From Indioceanicola profundi (GTDB taxonomy: Bacteria > Pseudomonadota > Alphaproteobacteria > Azospirillales > Azospirillaceae), in the NCBI RefSeq assembly GCF_003568845.1, contig NZ_CP030126.1:2259001-2323000 (forward strand): a DNA stretch of 64,000 nucleotides, written 5' to 3'. The first letter of the stretch is position 1. Each line of letters starts with the position of its first letter. The notes beneath the pieces are model-generated. The model was not told the DNA's origin and did no database searches. It was given only the letters and a program-made list of their open reading frames with translations. Both the position numbers and the translations under genes were made by a program. This document shows positions 58,101 to 64,000 of this stretch, one piece after another.

Positions 58101-58292
58101 GAGCAACTCCCGCTCGACCTCCTGGGGAGAGGCGGCGCGCCAGGACGCCTCGATGCCGATCTGCGGCTGCTCGATATCAGGGAAGAGCTGGACCGGAAGG
58201 GTCAGCACGCTCCAGATGCCCGCCACGGCCACCACCAGCACGGCGACCAGTAGGGCGGCCGGATTGCGCAGTCCCAGCCTGACAATGGACAT
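55179..58292 (-). CDS. RND efflux transporter permease
   Basis: 1037 aa with the 12-helix RND layout. The N-terminus MSIVRLGLRNPAALLVAVLV suits the HAE1/CzcA-like group; conserved GMVIDSAIVVLEAI (proton-relay region) and GIVVNNAILLVDET are present, along with periplasmic porter repeats (GVADVDFGGGFGAPEEEVQV). It probably exports drugs or other small toxic compounds with the adaptor above. It is preceded by 311 bp (58293-58603) shared with the divergent HAD gene; that gap holds the second copy of the 31-bp element. Confidence 0.94.
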   Translation of the reverse strand: MSIVRLGLRNPAALLVAVLVVAVAGIWSVLTLPVQLFPDIEQPQIGIEASWRAASPQEVERELLEPMEDVLDGLPGVDEMAGFANPGSAFVSLTFNIGTDMQETLLEVISRLNRMPTLPADADPPRIIMGGGQGGGNANDTLIYYFVQKLPGTPGELADSYQWLQDEVIPRIEAIDGVADVDFGGGFGAPEEEVQVVFDPIRAAQYGITIPHISQLVGRAQDVTGGFVDDGRRIYTVRFKGRFQPDQLSDLVLEWREGRPVRLGDVAEVKVALGRQWTYSFQNGNEAIGLRIMRESGANVLATLTEVKALMESLRDGPMAERGLTNNQSFDPSVYINNAIGLLTGNLLAGIVLAVGVLWLFLRRTQLTLLIGMVIPITLLALFFLLSLTGRSINVISLAGLAFGVGMVIDSAIVVLEAIVKRRDRGEGADEASLSGASRVTAALVASTATTVITFVPIVFMREVEGQIFADLALTIAVGVSVSLLICLTVLPVATARWMKVTPRMDAEDARWVEWLTRRIMGLTADAKRRVAVIGLLIAASLGGSWLLFPSLSYLPPVKRDSVDAFLNFPVGTSVDLSRDEVAKVIVDRMMPYYTGEKQPKAKNFYMLGWPGGGSFAVRLEDESRLDEMMEIVRNEILAGFPDVGAFPNRGNLFGGLGAEGNVSVHLQAGDPEALAEAAEKGQQLLRDMFPGVNVFANPNPEMSQPQLDILPNDRRIQEAGWTRPQVGQVVRALGDGLWLGEHFDGAKRLDIILRAPSWTGPEELEAIPVATPEGGIVPLGELVDVTRTVGPSNIQRIDGRRTITLNLDPQEGIALEEVLTKLREEAEPQLRGFLPADGVISYGGSADRLDETVAAMGQNFLIALALLFLLMALVFRSAKDSMLVMISIPLATVGGLALLDIVNLVTFQPLDLLTMIGFIILLGIVVNNAILLVDETRACQRDGFSRKDAVEQALRARIRPIFMSTLTTIAGMLPLLVMPGEGSVIYRGIAAVIVGGLSVSTIFTLVLLPALLRLGESLPGAQARPVDDGAGLLAAE

Positions 58293-58445
58293 GGCCTGGT
58301 CTCCCCCGGACGGCCCGGGGTCCCGTCGCCGCGGGCGGCGGCGCACTTCTGAGGAGGACCGTCGGGCACGGTCGGGCGGGTCCGGCGGGCAGAGCCCCGG
58401 TGGCCGTCCGACCGCACCGACACTAGGCCGCTTCCCGCAACGTGA

Positions 58446-58476
58446 GCGTTTCAGTATGTAACGGCCGGGTAAATCC
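58446..58476. promoter_or_regulatory. Shared 31-bp element upstream of the RND permease
   Basis: Second copy of the element at 53764-53794, same orientation, 154-184 bp before the permease start. Five mismatches lie outside or within the central G/C spacer; TTTCA, GTAAC and CGGGTAAATCC are kept. Confidence 0.6.
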
Positions 58477-58603
58477 CGGCTGCACCGCCCTGCACCCCAG
58501 AACCCGCCGAACCGGGACGGATCGGCGCAGCCCCCTTCCCGCCCCGGCCCTACCAGGGCACCATACCTGCCCGCACCAGCAGGAAGGACGGCCCGGAACA
58601 GCC

Positions 58604-59209
58604 ATGTTGGACATTGAAGCACTGTTGCGGCAGAGCCGCGCCATCATCTTCGACTGCGACGGCACGCTGATCGACACGCTGCCGGTCTACGCCCGCGCCT
58701 GGGGCATCGGCCTCGGCTCATCCGGCACGGAGATGCCGCCGGACTGGTATCTGAGCCGCGCCGGCAACTCCGAATATGTGCTGATGGACCAGTTCGAGAC
58801 ATATGCCGGGGTGAAGCTGGACCGCGGAGAAGTCATCCGCCTGATGCGGGCCGCCTTCCTGGAGGGGCTGGACCAGGTCCGTGAGATCGGGGCGGTGGCC
58901 GCCATCGCCCGCCGGCACCATGGCCGCCTGCCCATGGCCGTGGCCTCCGGCGGGTCCCGCGCCATCGTCACCGCCAGCCTGGAGGCAACCGGCCTGACCA
59001 CCCTGTTCGACGCCGTGGTCACCATCGACGATGTCGGCCGCTCCAAGCCCGAACCCGACCTCTTCCTGGAAGCCGCCCGCCGCCTGGGCGTTTCCCCGTC
59101 GGATTGCCTGGTGTTCGAGGACACCAGGGAGGGCCTGGAGGCCGCCCATCGCGCCGGCATGAGGGCGGTGGACGTGGCGGATGTGCTGAGTGTGAACGGC
59201 CGAGCCTGA
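58604..59209 (+). CDS. HAD superfamily hydrolase (beta-phosphoglucomutase-like)
   Basis: 201 aa. Motif I FDCDGTLID with D17/D19, motif II AVASGGS, motif III K in GRSKPEPD and motif IV VFEDTREG. Cap domain between motif I and II (about 25-90). Typical HAD-IA phosphatases remove phosphate from sugars or by-products; the substrate is unknown. Start ATG 58604. It is the last core gene before the accessory segment. Confidence 0.9.
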   Translation: MLDIEALLRQSRAIIFDCDGTLIDTLPVYARAWGIGLGSSGTEMPPDWYLSRAGNSEYVLMDQFETYAGVKLDRGEVIRLMRAAFLEGLDQVREIGAVAAIARRHHGRLPMAVASGGSRAIVTASLEATGLTTLFDAVVTIDDVGRSKPEPDLFLEAARRLGVSPSDCLVFEDTREGLEAAHRAGMRAVDVADVLSVNGRA

Positions 59210-59281
59210 TACAGGCGATTTACACTGCCAGCGCAGAACGGCCTCTCACACCTTCAAGTAGCTGAACAAGAAGAGCGGCTT

Positions 59282-59360
59282 TCAGTTGGCATACACAGCA
59301 GCCGTTTCCTTTAGACGATCTGCAAAGCCGTAAAGCTCGTCGATATTGTCGATTCTTATT
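59282..59360 (-). pseudogene. Severed 3' end of the PD-(D/E)XK nuclease gene
   Basis: Read on the minus strand, this remnant continues the frame of the nuclease gene at 61276-62290 once the IS1595 element and one target copy are removed. It encodes 23 further residues, starting IDNIDELY and ending AAVYAN, then TGA (59282-59284). It is no longer translated as part of that protein. The tail IDxxDELYxFAxxLKE is typical of HSDR_N_2-type nuclease C-termini. The rest of 59210-59281 shows no gene. Confidence 0.85.
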
Positions 59361-59405
59361 AAGGCTTATCCCGTTCCGTCCGGTGAACCCAACCCATAGA
59401 ATCGC

Positions 59406-59434
59406 TTGACATTCGATTGCATTGTACATACATT
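59406..59434 (+). promoter_or_regulatory. Promoter of the transposon-borne toxin-antitoxin pair
   Basis: TTGACA (59406-59411), a 17-bp spacer and TACATT (59429-59434), 26 bp before the antitoxin ATG. The palindrome TGTACA overlapping the -10 (59424-59429 region) could be the antitoxin's own operator. Confidence 0.6.
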
Positions 59435-59460
59435 GGGTTACGCCAACACGGAGGTGTTCC

Positions 59461-59730
59461 ATGCGTCAGTCAGTCACCATGCGGCTTGATCCCAGCGTGT
59501 TGAGTGCGGCCCGCAACAAGGCAACGCACGATAACCGCAGCCTCACGAATTACGTAGAAACGCTCATGCGGAAAGACCTTCAGATGCGACCCGATGAGCC
59601 TTCAATCGAAGTTATCGCGCCGCCCGACATCCGCCGGGCCGTTGCTGTTCCATTGCCGGGCGAGACCGAAGAAGAACGTCAGCGCCGTGACGCGATCTTC
59701 CATGCGGTGCTCGATGCTGGCGGCTACTGA
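59461..59730 (+). CDS. Ribbon-helix-helix antitoxin-like protein (transposon cargo)
   Basis: 89 aa. GGAGG is 9 bp upstream of ATG 59461. The N-terminal RHH fold is visible in SVTMRLDPSVLSAARNKATH and NRSLTNYVETLMRKDL (strand then two helices). The C-terminal half is acidic and Pro-rich (PLPGETEEERQRRDAIFHAV), as in antitoxins that neutralise a partner. Its stop overlaps the next gene's start (TGATG). The composition is lower in G+C than the core genes. Likely represses its own promoter. Confidence 0.75.
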   Translation: MRQSVTMRLDPSVLSAARNKATHDNRSLTNYVETLMRKDLQMRPDEPSIEVIAPPDIRRAVAVPLPGETEEERQRRDAIFHAVLDAGGY

Positions 59731-60236
59731 TGCAGCCGCCCTTTGAGCCTCGTCAATTCGTCTGGTGTCAGTTCCCCTACTCTGAAGAACCCCTTCGGCC
59801 GGGACCCGATGAGCATGTTGGATATGTGGCCGACATCCGGCGGATCGACGGCAACGCCCACTTAACGGTCATGTCTCTCTACACGACGACCACCAAATGG
59901 GAACCTGGTGTGCGGCTTCCTCTCGGCGTAATCCCCGTCGATCCCGCATTGGCCGCGAAGATGAACCAGAAGGGGTTCGTCATGGACGCGCGGCGAGTTG
60001 CTTTCATTCCCGTGAACAACGGGTTCTTCCCTCGTTTGAAGAACCCGGACAAGGGTATCGTTCACACGGCGTCGCTGAAGTTTCATACGCTCGTAGAGAA
60101 CACGCTGATGGAATTGGCAAAACGCCCGGAACTTATCATCAAGCTCGGGCCTGATGTACCGGGAATGGCACGTCGCCCCTCACGCTCTCAACGAGATGAG
60201 GATAGTGGTCCGTCGGGTCCATCTGGCATGTTCTAG
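59730..60236 (+). CDS. PemK/MazF-like toxin candidate (transposon cargo)
   Basis: 168 aa, longer than the usual 105-120 of MazF. Residues 8-55 (FVWCQFPYSEEPLRPGPDEH, then HLTVMSLYTTTTKW) resemble the MazF/PemK SH3-like barrel start; GFVMDARRVAFIPVNNGFF matches the block that usually reads 's-v--dqir-vd'. The last 25 residues are polar and may be altered by the element's own evolution. By analogy an mRNA endonuclease; catalytic residues are not certain. The start overlaps the antitoxin stop, supporting a TA operon. Confidence 0.6.
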   Translation: MQPPFEPRQFVWCQFPYSEEPLRPGPDEHVGYVADIRRIDGNAHLTVMSLYTTTTKWEPGVRLPLGVIPVDPALAAKMNQKGFVMDARRVAFIPVNNGFFPRLKNPDKGIVHTASLKFHTLVENTLMELAKRPELIIKLGPDVPGMARRPSRSQRDEDSGPSGPSGMF

Positions 60237-60237
60237 C

Positions 60238-61179
60238 TCAAGCCACTCTGGCCCTGATGTCGTCGTAGGTCGCTGGTCCAACCGCCACGCCAATCCCAAT
60301 CAGTCGCTCGAAGGCCGAGCGGTAGCTGTGACGCCGGTTCCAGCGAAACACGAACTCGTTCAGATAGGCGTCCAGATACTTCCGCCGGAAGCCATGGAAG
60401 ACGCCGATACCCCAGCGTTTCAGGTTCGAGAAGACGCGATGAATCCACGGCATGATGATGTGTGCAGCCATCTTGCCGATGACGCGCGGCGTGTGATCGA
60501 AGCCGTTCAGCCCGTAGTAGCTCTTGTTGTCATCGGTCCAGATGTGGCTACCGCCCTCGATGTGGTCTTGAATGAAGCCTTTCAAGGTCTCGCCTCGATA
60601 GTCCGGGATGACCTTCAGCCTGATGCGGCCGGGCTTGTTGCCCGCCTCCAGTTCGACAGCACCGACGACGGCGATCTTGCCGATGGGGCTCCGGCCCTGG
60701 CCGCCGCCGATGGGGTCGTCGAGCGTGCGGAAGGGCAGTGTCGTCTCATCGACCTCGACATCGCCGGACAACATCGTGCGGTCAGGATCGATCATGGCCC
60801 GGCGCAGCTTGTGCAGCAGCAGCCAGGCCGTCTTATAGGAGCCGAGATCCAGCTTTGCCTGTAGCTGGAGGGCGGACATCCCGTTCGAGTGCGTCGCCAT
60901 CAGGTGTGCCGCCAGAAACCATGTGCGCAGCGGCACCTTGGTGCCGTGCATGAAGGTTCCGGCCGTCACGGAAGTTTGCTGCCCGCAATCTCGGCATTCC
61001 CAGGTCCATCGCTTGGTCTGGAGCTTCCACCCGCAAACGGAGGCGCACTCCGGGCAGATGAAGCCATCAGGCCAGCGGCGCTGCTCCAGATAGGCGGCGC
61101 AAGCGTCGTCATCCGGGAACCGGTCCTTGAAGGATTGGAGCGATGGCGGCCGGTTCGTGCTGTTCCAACGGGCTGGCAT
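60238..61179 (-). CDS. IS1595-family (ISXO2-like) transposase
   Basis: 313 aa from ATG 61179 (a TTG at 61194 is an alternative). N-terminal zinc ribbon FICPEC ... WECRDCGQQTS, then the ISXO2-like DDE domain: VEVDETTLPF, HIWTDDNKSYYG and YLNEFVFRWNRRHSYRSAFE, where the third catalytic residue of the family lies. Full length without frameshifts. It is convergent with the toxin gene and within IRs at 59361 and 61275. Confidence 0.93.
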   Translation of the reverse strand: MPARWNSTNRPPSLQSFKDRFPDDDACAAYLEQRRWPDGFICPECASVCGWKLQTKRWTWECRDCGQQTSVTAGTFMHGTKVPLRTWFLAAHLMATHSNGMSALQLQAKLDLGSYKTAWLLLHKLRRAMIDPDRTMLSGDVEVDETTLPFRTLDDPIGGGQGRSPIGKIAVVGAVELEAGNKPGRIRLKVIPDYRGETLKGFIQDHIEGGSHIWTDDNKSYYGLNGFDHTPRVIGKMAAHIIMPWIHRVFSNLKRWGIGVFHGFRRKYLDAYLNEFVFRWNRRHSYRSAFERLIGIGVAVGPATYDDIRARVA

Positions 61180-61228
61180 AGCCAAAGCCTGCAATTCCCG
61201 GCGCGGAGAGTCAATCAGCCTGCCGAGG

Positions 61229-62290
61229 TCATCCGACTAGGGATGGTGGGCACCGGAAGGAACGGGATAAGCCTTTTCTTATTTTATCCTCCGACTTATC
61301 GGGTCCGAAGATCGTAATGTACCGAACAGACTTGCTGTTGAAGTGAAGCCGTGCGAGGGGGCGACGATTGTTGTCGTCAACCAGAATAGCGCAATAGGAC
61401 TTGGCATCGCGCATCACTACCCTATCTGCTTTGATCACACTCCTTACAACGGCCTTGATAATGTGGAAGCCTTCCAGCTCCTCTTCCGTTGTTACTATTT
61501 CCGGGTCTACCTCTGTAGGCGCAACGGCAGGCGAAGAGGTGGGAGTTGAGATAGTGCGGGAAGTTGGAGCAGCCCCTGTAGCTTCGAGGGCGGATGTGAG
61601 CCTTTGGCTTACCAAGTCACGTATCGCATCGTTGAAAGCGGACGCGACCAAGGGAGCGAAATCGTCGCGGACCTTCTGTGTATAACGCCCATCAAATACA
61701 CGACCTACCAACATCCTGATTATTTCCTCTGAAGGAGCATCAAACTCCTTCATCAGCTCCATTTTAATCGCGCTGCTGTATTTGAGATTGCTTGCGGTCG
61801 ACAGGATAACGTCAACATCAAAGCTGCTGAATGCGAATTTTTGGAGTTCGGTGAGATCGCTGGCCCGATGGTCAAGAACGTTGAACTGGAAGAACGGTCG
61901 TTGATCCATCTTATTGGGCGCGTCCAGATCCGTATAGAACCAGTAATCGATTCCATTTGTCAGGATGGCGAACCGCGACTCCGTCACGGAAAAATACCTG
62001 TATAATTGTGACATGTGGGCGCCTGCCAGATTTGCGCCGCAGCCCTTACATTCAATCAGGATCGAGATGCTTCCGCCAATTTTAATAGCGTAACCAACTT
62101 TTTCACCCTTCTTTGTTCCCACATCTGCCGTGAATTCAGGAACCACAACGCCTGGATCGAAGACATCGTATCCAAGTGCGCTCAGGAAGGGCATGACAAA
62201 GGCTGTCTTACACGCTTCCTCCGTCAGAACGCTTTCCTTTTGTTTCTCGATACGGCCTGCAAGCGCCTTGATCTTTTCAACAGTGTCCAT
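61229..62290 (-). CDS. Solitary PD-(D/E)XK nuclease-like protein (HSDR_N_2-like), C-terminus replaced by IS insertion
   Basis: 353 aa as it now reads; ATG 62290 has GGGGAGAAGCAG upstream. Residues 1-338 are original; the last 15 (KGLSRSFRCPPSLVG) are read from the IS end. The nuclease core is visible: D56 in EFTADV, E80 and K82 in ILIECKG, a D-ExK pattern as in type I restriction R-subunit N-domains. Residues 95-180 (MSQLYRYFSVTESRFAILTN) fit the same domain. A linker (about 245-275, Thr/Pro-rich) leads to a second domain. No hsdM/hsdS or helicase is adjacent, so it may be a stand-alone defence nuclease. Lower G+C than the surroundings suggests transfer. Confidence 0.8.
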   Translation of the reverse strand: MDTVEKIKALAGRIEKQKESVLTEEACKTAFVMPFLSALGYDVFDPGVVVPEFTADVGTKKGEKVGYAIKIGGSISILIECKGCGANLAGAHMSQLYRYFSVTESRFAILTNGIDYWFYTDLDAPNKMDQRPFFQFNVLDHRASDLTELQKFAFSSFDVDVILSTASNLKYSSAIKMELMKEFDAPSEEIIRMLVGRVFDGRYTQKVRDDFAPLVASAFNDAIRDLVSQRLTSALEATGAAPTSRTISTPTSSPAVAPTEVDPEIVTTEEELEGFHIIKAVVRSVIKADRVVMRDAKSYCAILVDDNNRRPLARLHFNSKSVRYITIFGPDKSEDKIRKGLSRSFRCPPSLVG

Positions 62291-62764
62291 CTGCTTCTCC
62301 CCGCGCAACTCAGGCAGCAATCCTATCTAAAGAGGTAAGCGGACGCCAGGGCGCATTTTCTGCGCGAGTGTGGGCAACTGGAATATGCGCATTGTCGATG
62401 CTGTCATCCCATCAGCCTGGAAAGGGAACAGTGTGCGGAAACCGTCGCTGCACGCCTTGCTCTTGAACCCTTTAAACTGGATAAGTGCGATGATGGTCCT
62501 GTCTACGGATATGCCCCCCGCATAGAAACCGACTTCCCACACAGGCCAGGAAGAGCTAACTTTTTAGTTATAGTTTTCTCCAAGTGCTGTAATCTGCCGT
62601 AGCAGAATGAGCTTTGGCATTCACCTATGGTCAAGATTTTGCGCATATTCCGAAACTGCTTCGGCTGCAAAATCTTGCGTTGGGCGGGTGGTTGAGAGCG
62701 TCGCTTCGGGTCGGACAGGTGCAAGTCGTCGGGTGAATTGCCGGCGGGGTCGGGACGGGTCGGG
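62291..62764. other. Intergenic region of the accessory segment
   Basis: No gene supported; the minus-strand frame 62327-62542 (71 aa) has no recognisable domain. Composition is mixed, lower in G+C than core genes. A strong hairpin lies at 62632-62677. The nuclease promoter must lie at 62291-62400. Confidence 0.45.
62632..62677. repeat. Long two-tier hairpin upstream of the diguanylate cyclase
   Basis: 11-bp perfect outer arms CAAGATTTTGC (62632-62642) and GCAAAATCTTG (62667-62677), with inner arms CCGAA and TTCGG. It lies about 90-130 bp before the GGDEF start. It could be a terminator remnant, an operator or part of a leader RNA. Confidence 0.65.
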
Positions 62765-63934
62765 ATGAAGTATGAGCGCAGGGTCCGCTGGTTCATGGTT
62801 GCGATGTTCGCGGTCACCGCAGCCGTCTTCATCGGCGAAGGCGCTGCGTTCAAGCAGACCCATCAGGACTATGTCGATACCGTGGATCAGGTCGACCGGA
62901 TCACCGAGCGTATCCGCATCTCCCGCCGCGTCTATCTTGACCTGCTGAACGCGGAAACCGGCCAGCGCGGTTTTCTTCTCACCAACAATCCCGCCTATCT
63001 TCAGCCCTTCGAACACGGCATCAGCCAGCTCTCCGACGATCTCAACGCCTTCCGGCAAACCCAGCCTGCCCGGCGCGCCGCCCTGGTCGCGGAGGTGGAG
63101 CAGCTCAGCCAGGCCAAGGTGGATGAGCTGCGGAAGACCATCGCCCTGCTGCAGGTCGAGGGCTTCTCCGCAGCACAGGCTGTCGTCCATGCCGATGAGG
63201 GCCGGATCTATATGGAAGGCATCCGGACCATACTGGAATCCGTCATCATTGAGGATGAACAGCAGCGCACCGAGCTGAACTCCGGGATGGGGGATAGCAT
63301 CAAGTCCAGTTCCTTGAGCTGGCGCATCGGGTCGGCAGCGGTGCTGATCGCGCTGACCCTGGGCACGATCGGGTTCTGGCGCGTCTCTGCCCGCAATGCC
63401 CGCCTGAATGAGCGGCTGTACCACGAATCGAAGCATGACAGCCTGACCGACCTGCCCAACCGCAGCTATTTCCGCCAGACGCTGGACTACATGCTGGCGG
63501 TGGCGAAGCGGGAAAGGCTGCGCACCGCCGTGCTGTACCTGGACCTGGACGGGTTCAAGGCCATCAATGACGAGATGGGACACGACAAGGGCGACGTGGC
63601 TCTGGTGGAAGTGGCGAATACCCTGCGCGAACTGATGCGGGAGTCGGACTTCGTGGCCCGGCTGGGTGGCGACGAGTTCGCCATTCTGGTGCCTACTGCC
63701 GATGGCGACCTAATCCCCATGTGCCAGCGCATCCAGGCCGCGATCCAGGCCCTGACCCCGCCGGCCCTGGAGGGCCGCCGTCTGGGGGCCAGCGTGGGCG
63801 TCGCCATGTATCCGCAGGACGGCGACACGGCCGACCGGCTGCTGGAGGTCGCCGACCAGCGCATGTTCGAGCGCAAGCGGGCGACGAAGGCGCATGCCCA
63901 GCACCGTGGCGCGCCCGTGGCGGCGCACGGATAA
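62765..63934 (+). CDS. CHASE3-GGDEF diguanylate cyclase
   Basis: 389 aa. An N-terminal helix (about 10-28) and a second one at about 193-212 bracket a periplasmic CHASE3 domain (DLLNAETGQRGFLLTNNPAY). The cytosolic GGDEF domain has DSLTDLPNRSYF, YLDLDGFKAINDEMGHDKGD and an intact active site RLGGDEF. The product-inhibition I-site RxxD is present (RESD, five residues before GGDEF), so it should make c-di-GMP under feedback. ATG 62765; a TTG at 62738 is the alternative. No EAL domain. Nothing seen in 63935-64000. Confidence 0.93.
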   Translation: MKYERRVRWFMVAMFAVTAAVFIGEGAAFKQTHQDYVDTVDQVDRITERIRISRRVYLDLLNAETGQRGFLLTNNPAYLQPFEHGISQLSDDLNAFRQTQPARRAALVAEVEQLSQAKVDELRKTIALLQVEGFSAAQAVVHADEGRIYMEGIRTILESVIIEDEQQRTELNSGMGDSIKSSSLSWRIGSAAVLIALTLGTIGFWRVSARNARLNERLYHESKHDSLTDLPNRSYFRQTLDYMLAVAKRERLRTAVLYLDLDGFKAINDEMGHDKGDVALVEVANTLRELMRESDFVARLGGDEFAILVPTADGDLIPMCQRIQAAIQALTPPALEGRRLGASVGVAMYPQDGDTADRLLEVADQRMFERKRATKAHAQHRGAPVAAHG

Positions 63935-64000
63935 GCCGCACGACAGGCCCATGGTCGCGTCGCGCCGTTCCGTCTGTGTCCGGTCACCGGCCCCGAAGGA

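Larger units (their letters stand above)
59361..61275. mobile_element. IS1595-family transposable element carrying a toxin-antitoxin pair
   Basis: 1915 bp. Terminal inverted repeats of 25 bp, 59361-59385 and 61251-61275, match at 24 positions and begin AAGGCTTATCCCGTTCC. Flanking 8-bp direct repeats TTCTTATT at 59353-59360 and 61276-61283 are the target duplication, the length expected of the IS1595 family. Inside are a ribbon-helix-helix antitoxin, a PemK/MazF-like toxin (plus strand) and the transposase (minus strand), convergent with 1 bp between the toxin and transposase stops. All parts are intact and the repeats nearly identical, so the insertion is recent and possibly still mobile. It disrupts a nuclease gene. 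Confidence 0.92.

Noticed and set aside
60130-60236. The toxin's long C-terminal tail as evidence of a frameshift or truncation
   Set aside because: The frame is open and ends 1 bp before the transposase stop; without homologues to compare, truncation or fusion cannot be claimed.
62327-62542. 71-aa minus-strand frame in the accessory segment
   Set aside because: No recognisable domain, no clear ribosome site, and no sign of a remnant of a known gene.

Overview
This is a high-GC (roughly two-thirds G+C) chromosomal segment of an alphaproteobacterium, most likely from the Rhodospirillales/Azospirillaceae. The evidence is the gene content: a RegB/RegA redox two-component pair, the alphaproteobacterial ATP-synthase zeta-subunit family (DUF1476), the ribF-ileS-lspA-DUF3035-M16 gene order, a HisKA_2/HWE-type kinase and an aconitase A. 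No rRNA, tRNA or CRISPR array was seen.

Layout. 1-7.0 kb (minus strand): ribF, a Phd/PIN toxin-antitoxin pair, ileS, lspA, a DUF3035 lipoprotein, a terminator, and an M16 peptidase cut by the window edge. 7.1-14.4 kb: an EF-G-like GTPase, then on the plus strand MsrP, two related coiled-coil membrane proteins, a GAF-HisKA_2 kinase and the TIGR02587/TIGR02588 pair. 14.4-18.8 kb: an acyltransferase, a small lipoprotein, a non-coding stretch with a candidate structured sRNA, a LysR regulator and trxB. 19-29 kb: a DsbD/ScsB-like reductase, a REP-like palindrome, thiolase, MAPEG, a TetR/hydrolase operon, a transglutaminase, a cold-shock protein, an SGNH hydrolase and an HTH-periplasmic-binding-protein-like regulator. 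29-37 kb: a cyclic-nucleotide-binding protein, an AI-2E family transporter, a sulfotransferase, isovaleryl-CoA dehydrogenase, a GNAT protein and acnA. 37-41 kb: an oppBCDF peptide ABC transporter without its binding protein. 41-48 kb: DUF305, SlyX, purS, purC, an NRDE protein, DUF1476, an ABC ATPase and regB/regA. 48-59 kb: a glycosyltransferase, hldE, a soluble MCP-like protein and an RND pump whose adaptor and permease genes are separated by an oppositely oriented DUF445 gene but share a 31-bp upstream element. 59-62.7 kb is a visibly lower-GC accessory segment. 62.8 kb to the end: a CHASE3-GGDEF diguanylate cyclase and a short non-coding tail.

The strongest accessory signal lies at 59.3-62.3 kb. 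An intact IS1595-family element (59361-61275) has 25-bp terminal inverted repeats (24/25 matching) and an 8-bp target duplication, TTCTTATT. It carries a ribbon-helix-helix/PemK-MazF-like toxin-antitoxin pair as cargo, convergent with its transposase. It sits inside the 3' end of a solitary PD-(D/E)XK (HSDR_N_2-like) nuclease gene. Removing the element and one target copy restores the reading frame and adds 23 C-terminal residues before a stop, so the ancestral 361-aa protein can be read directly.
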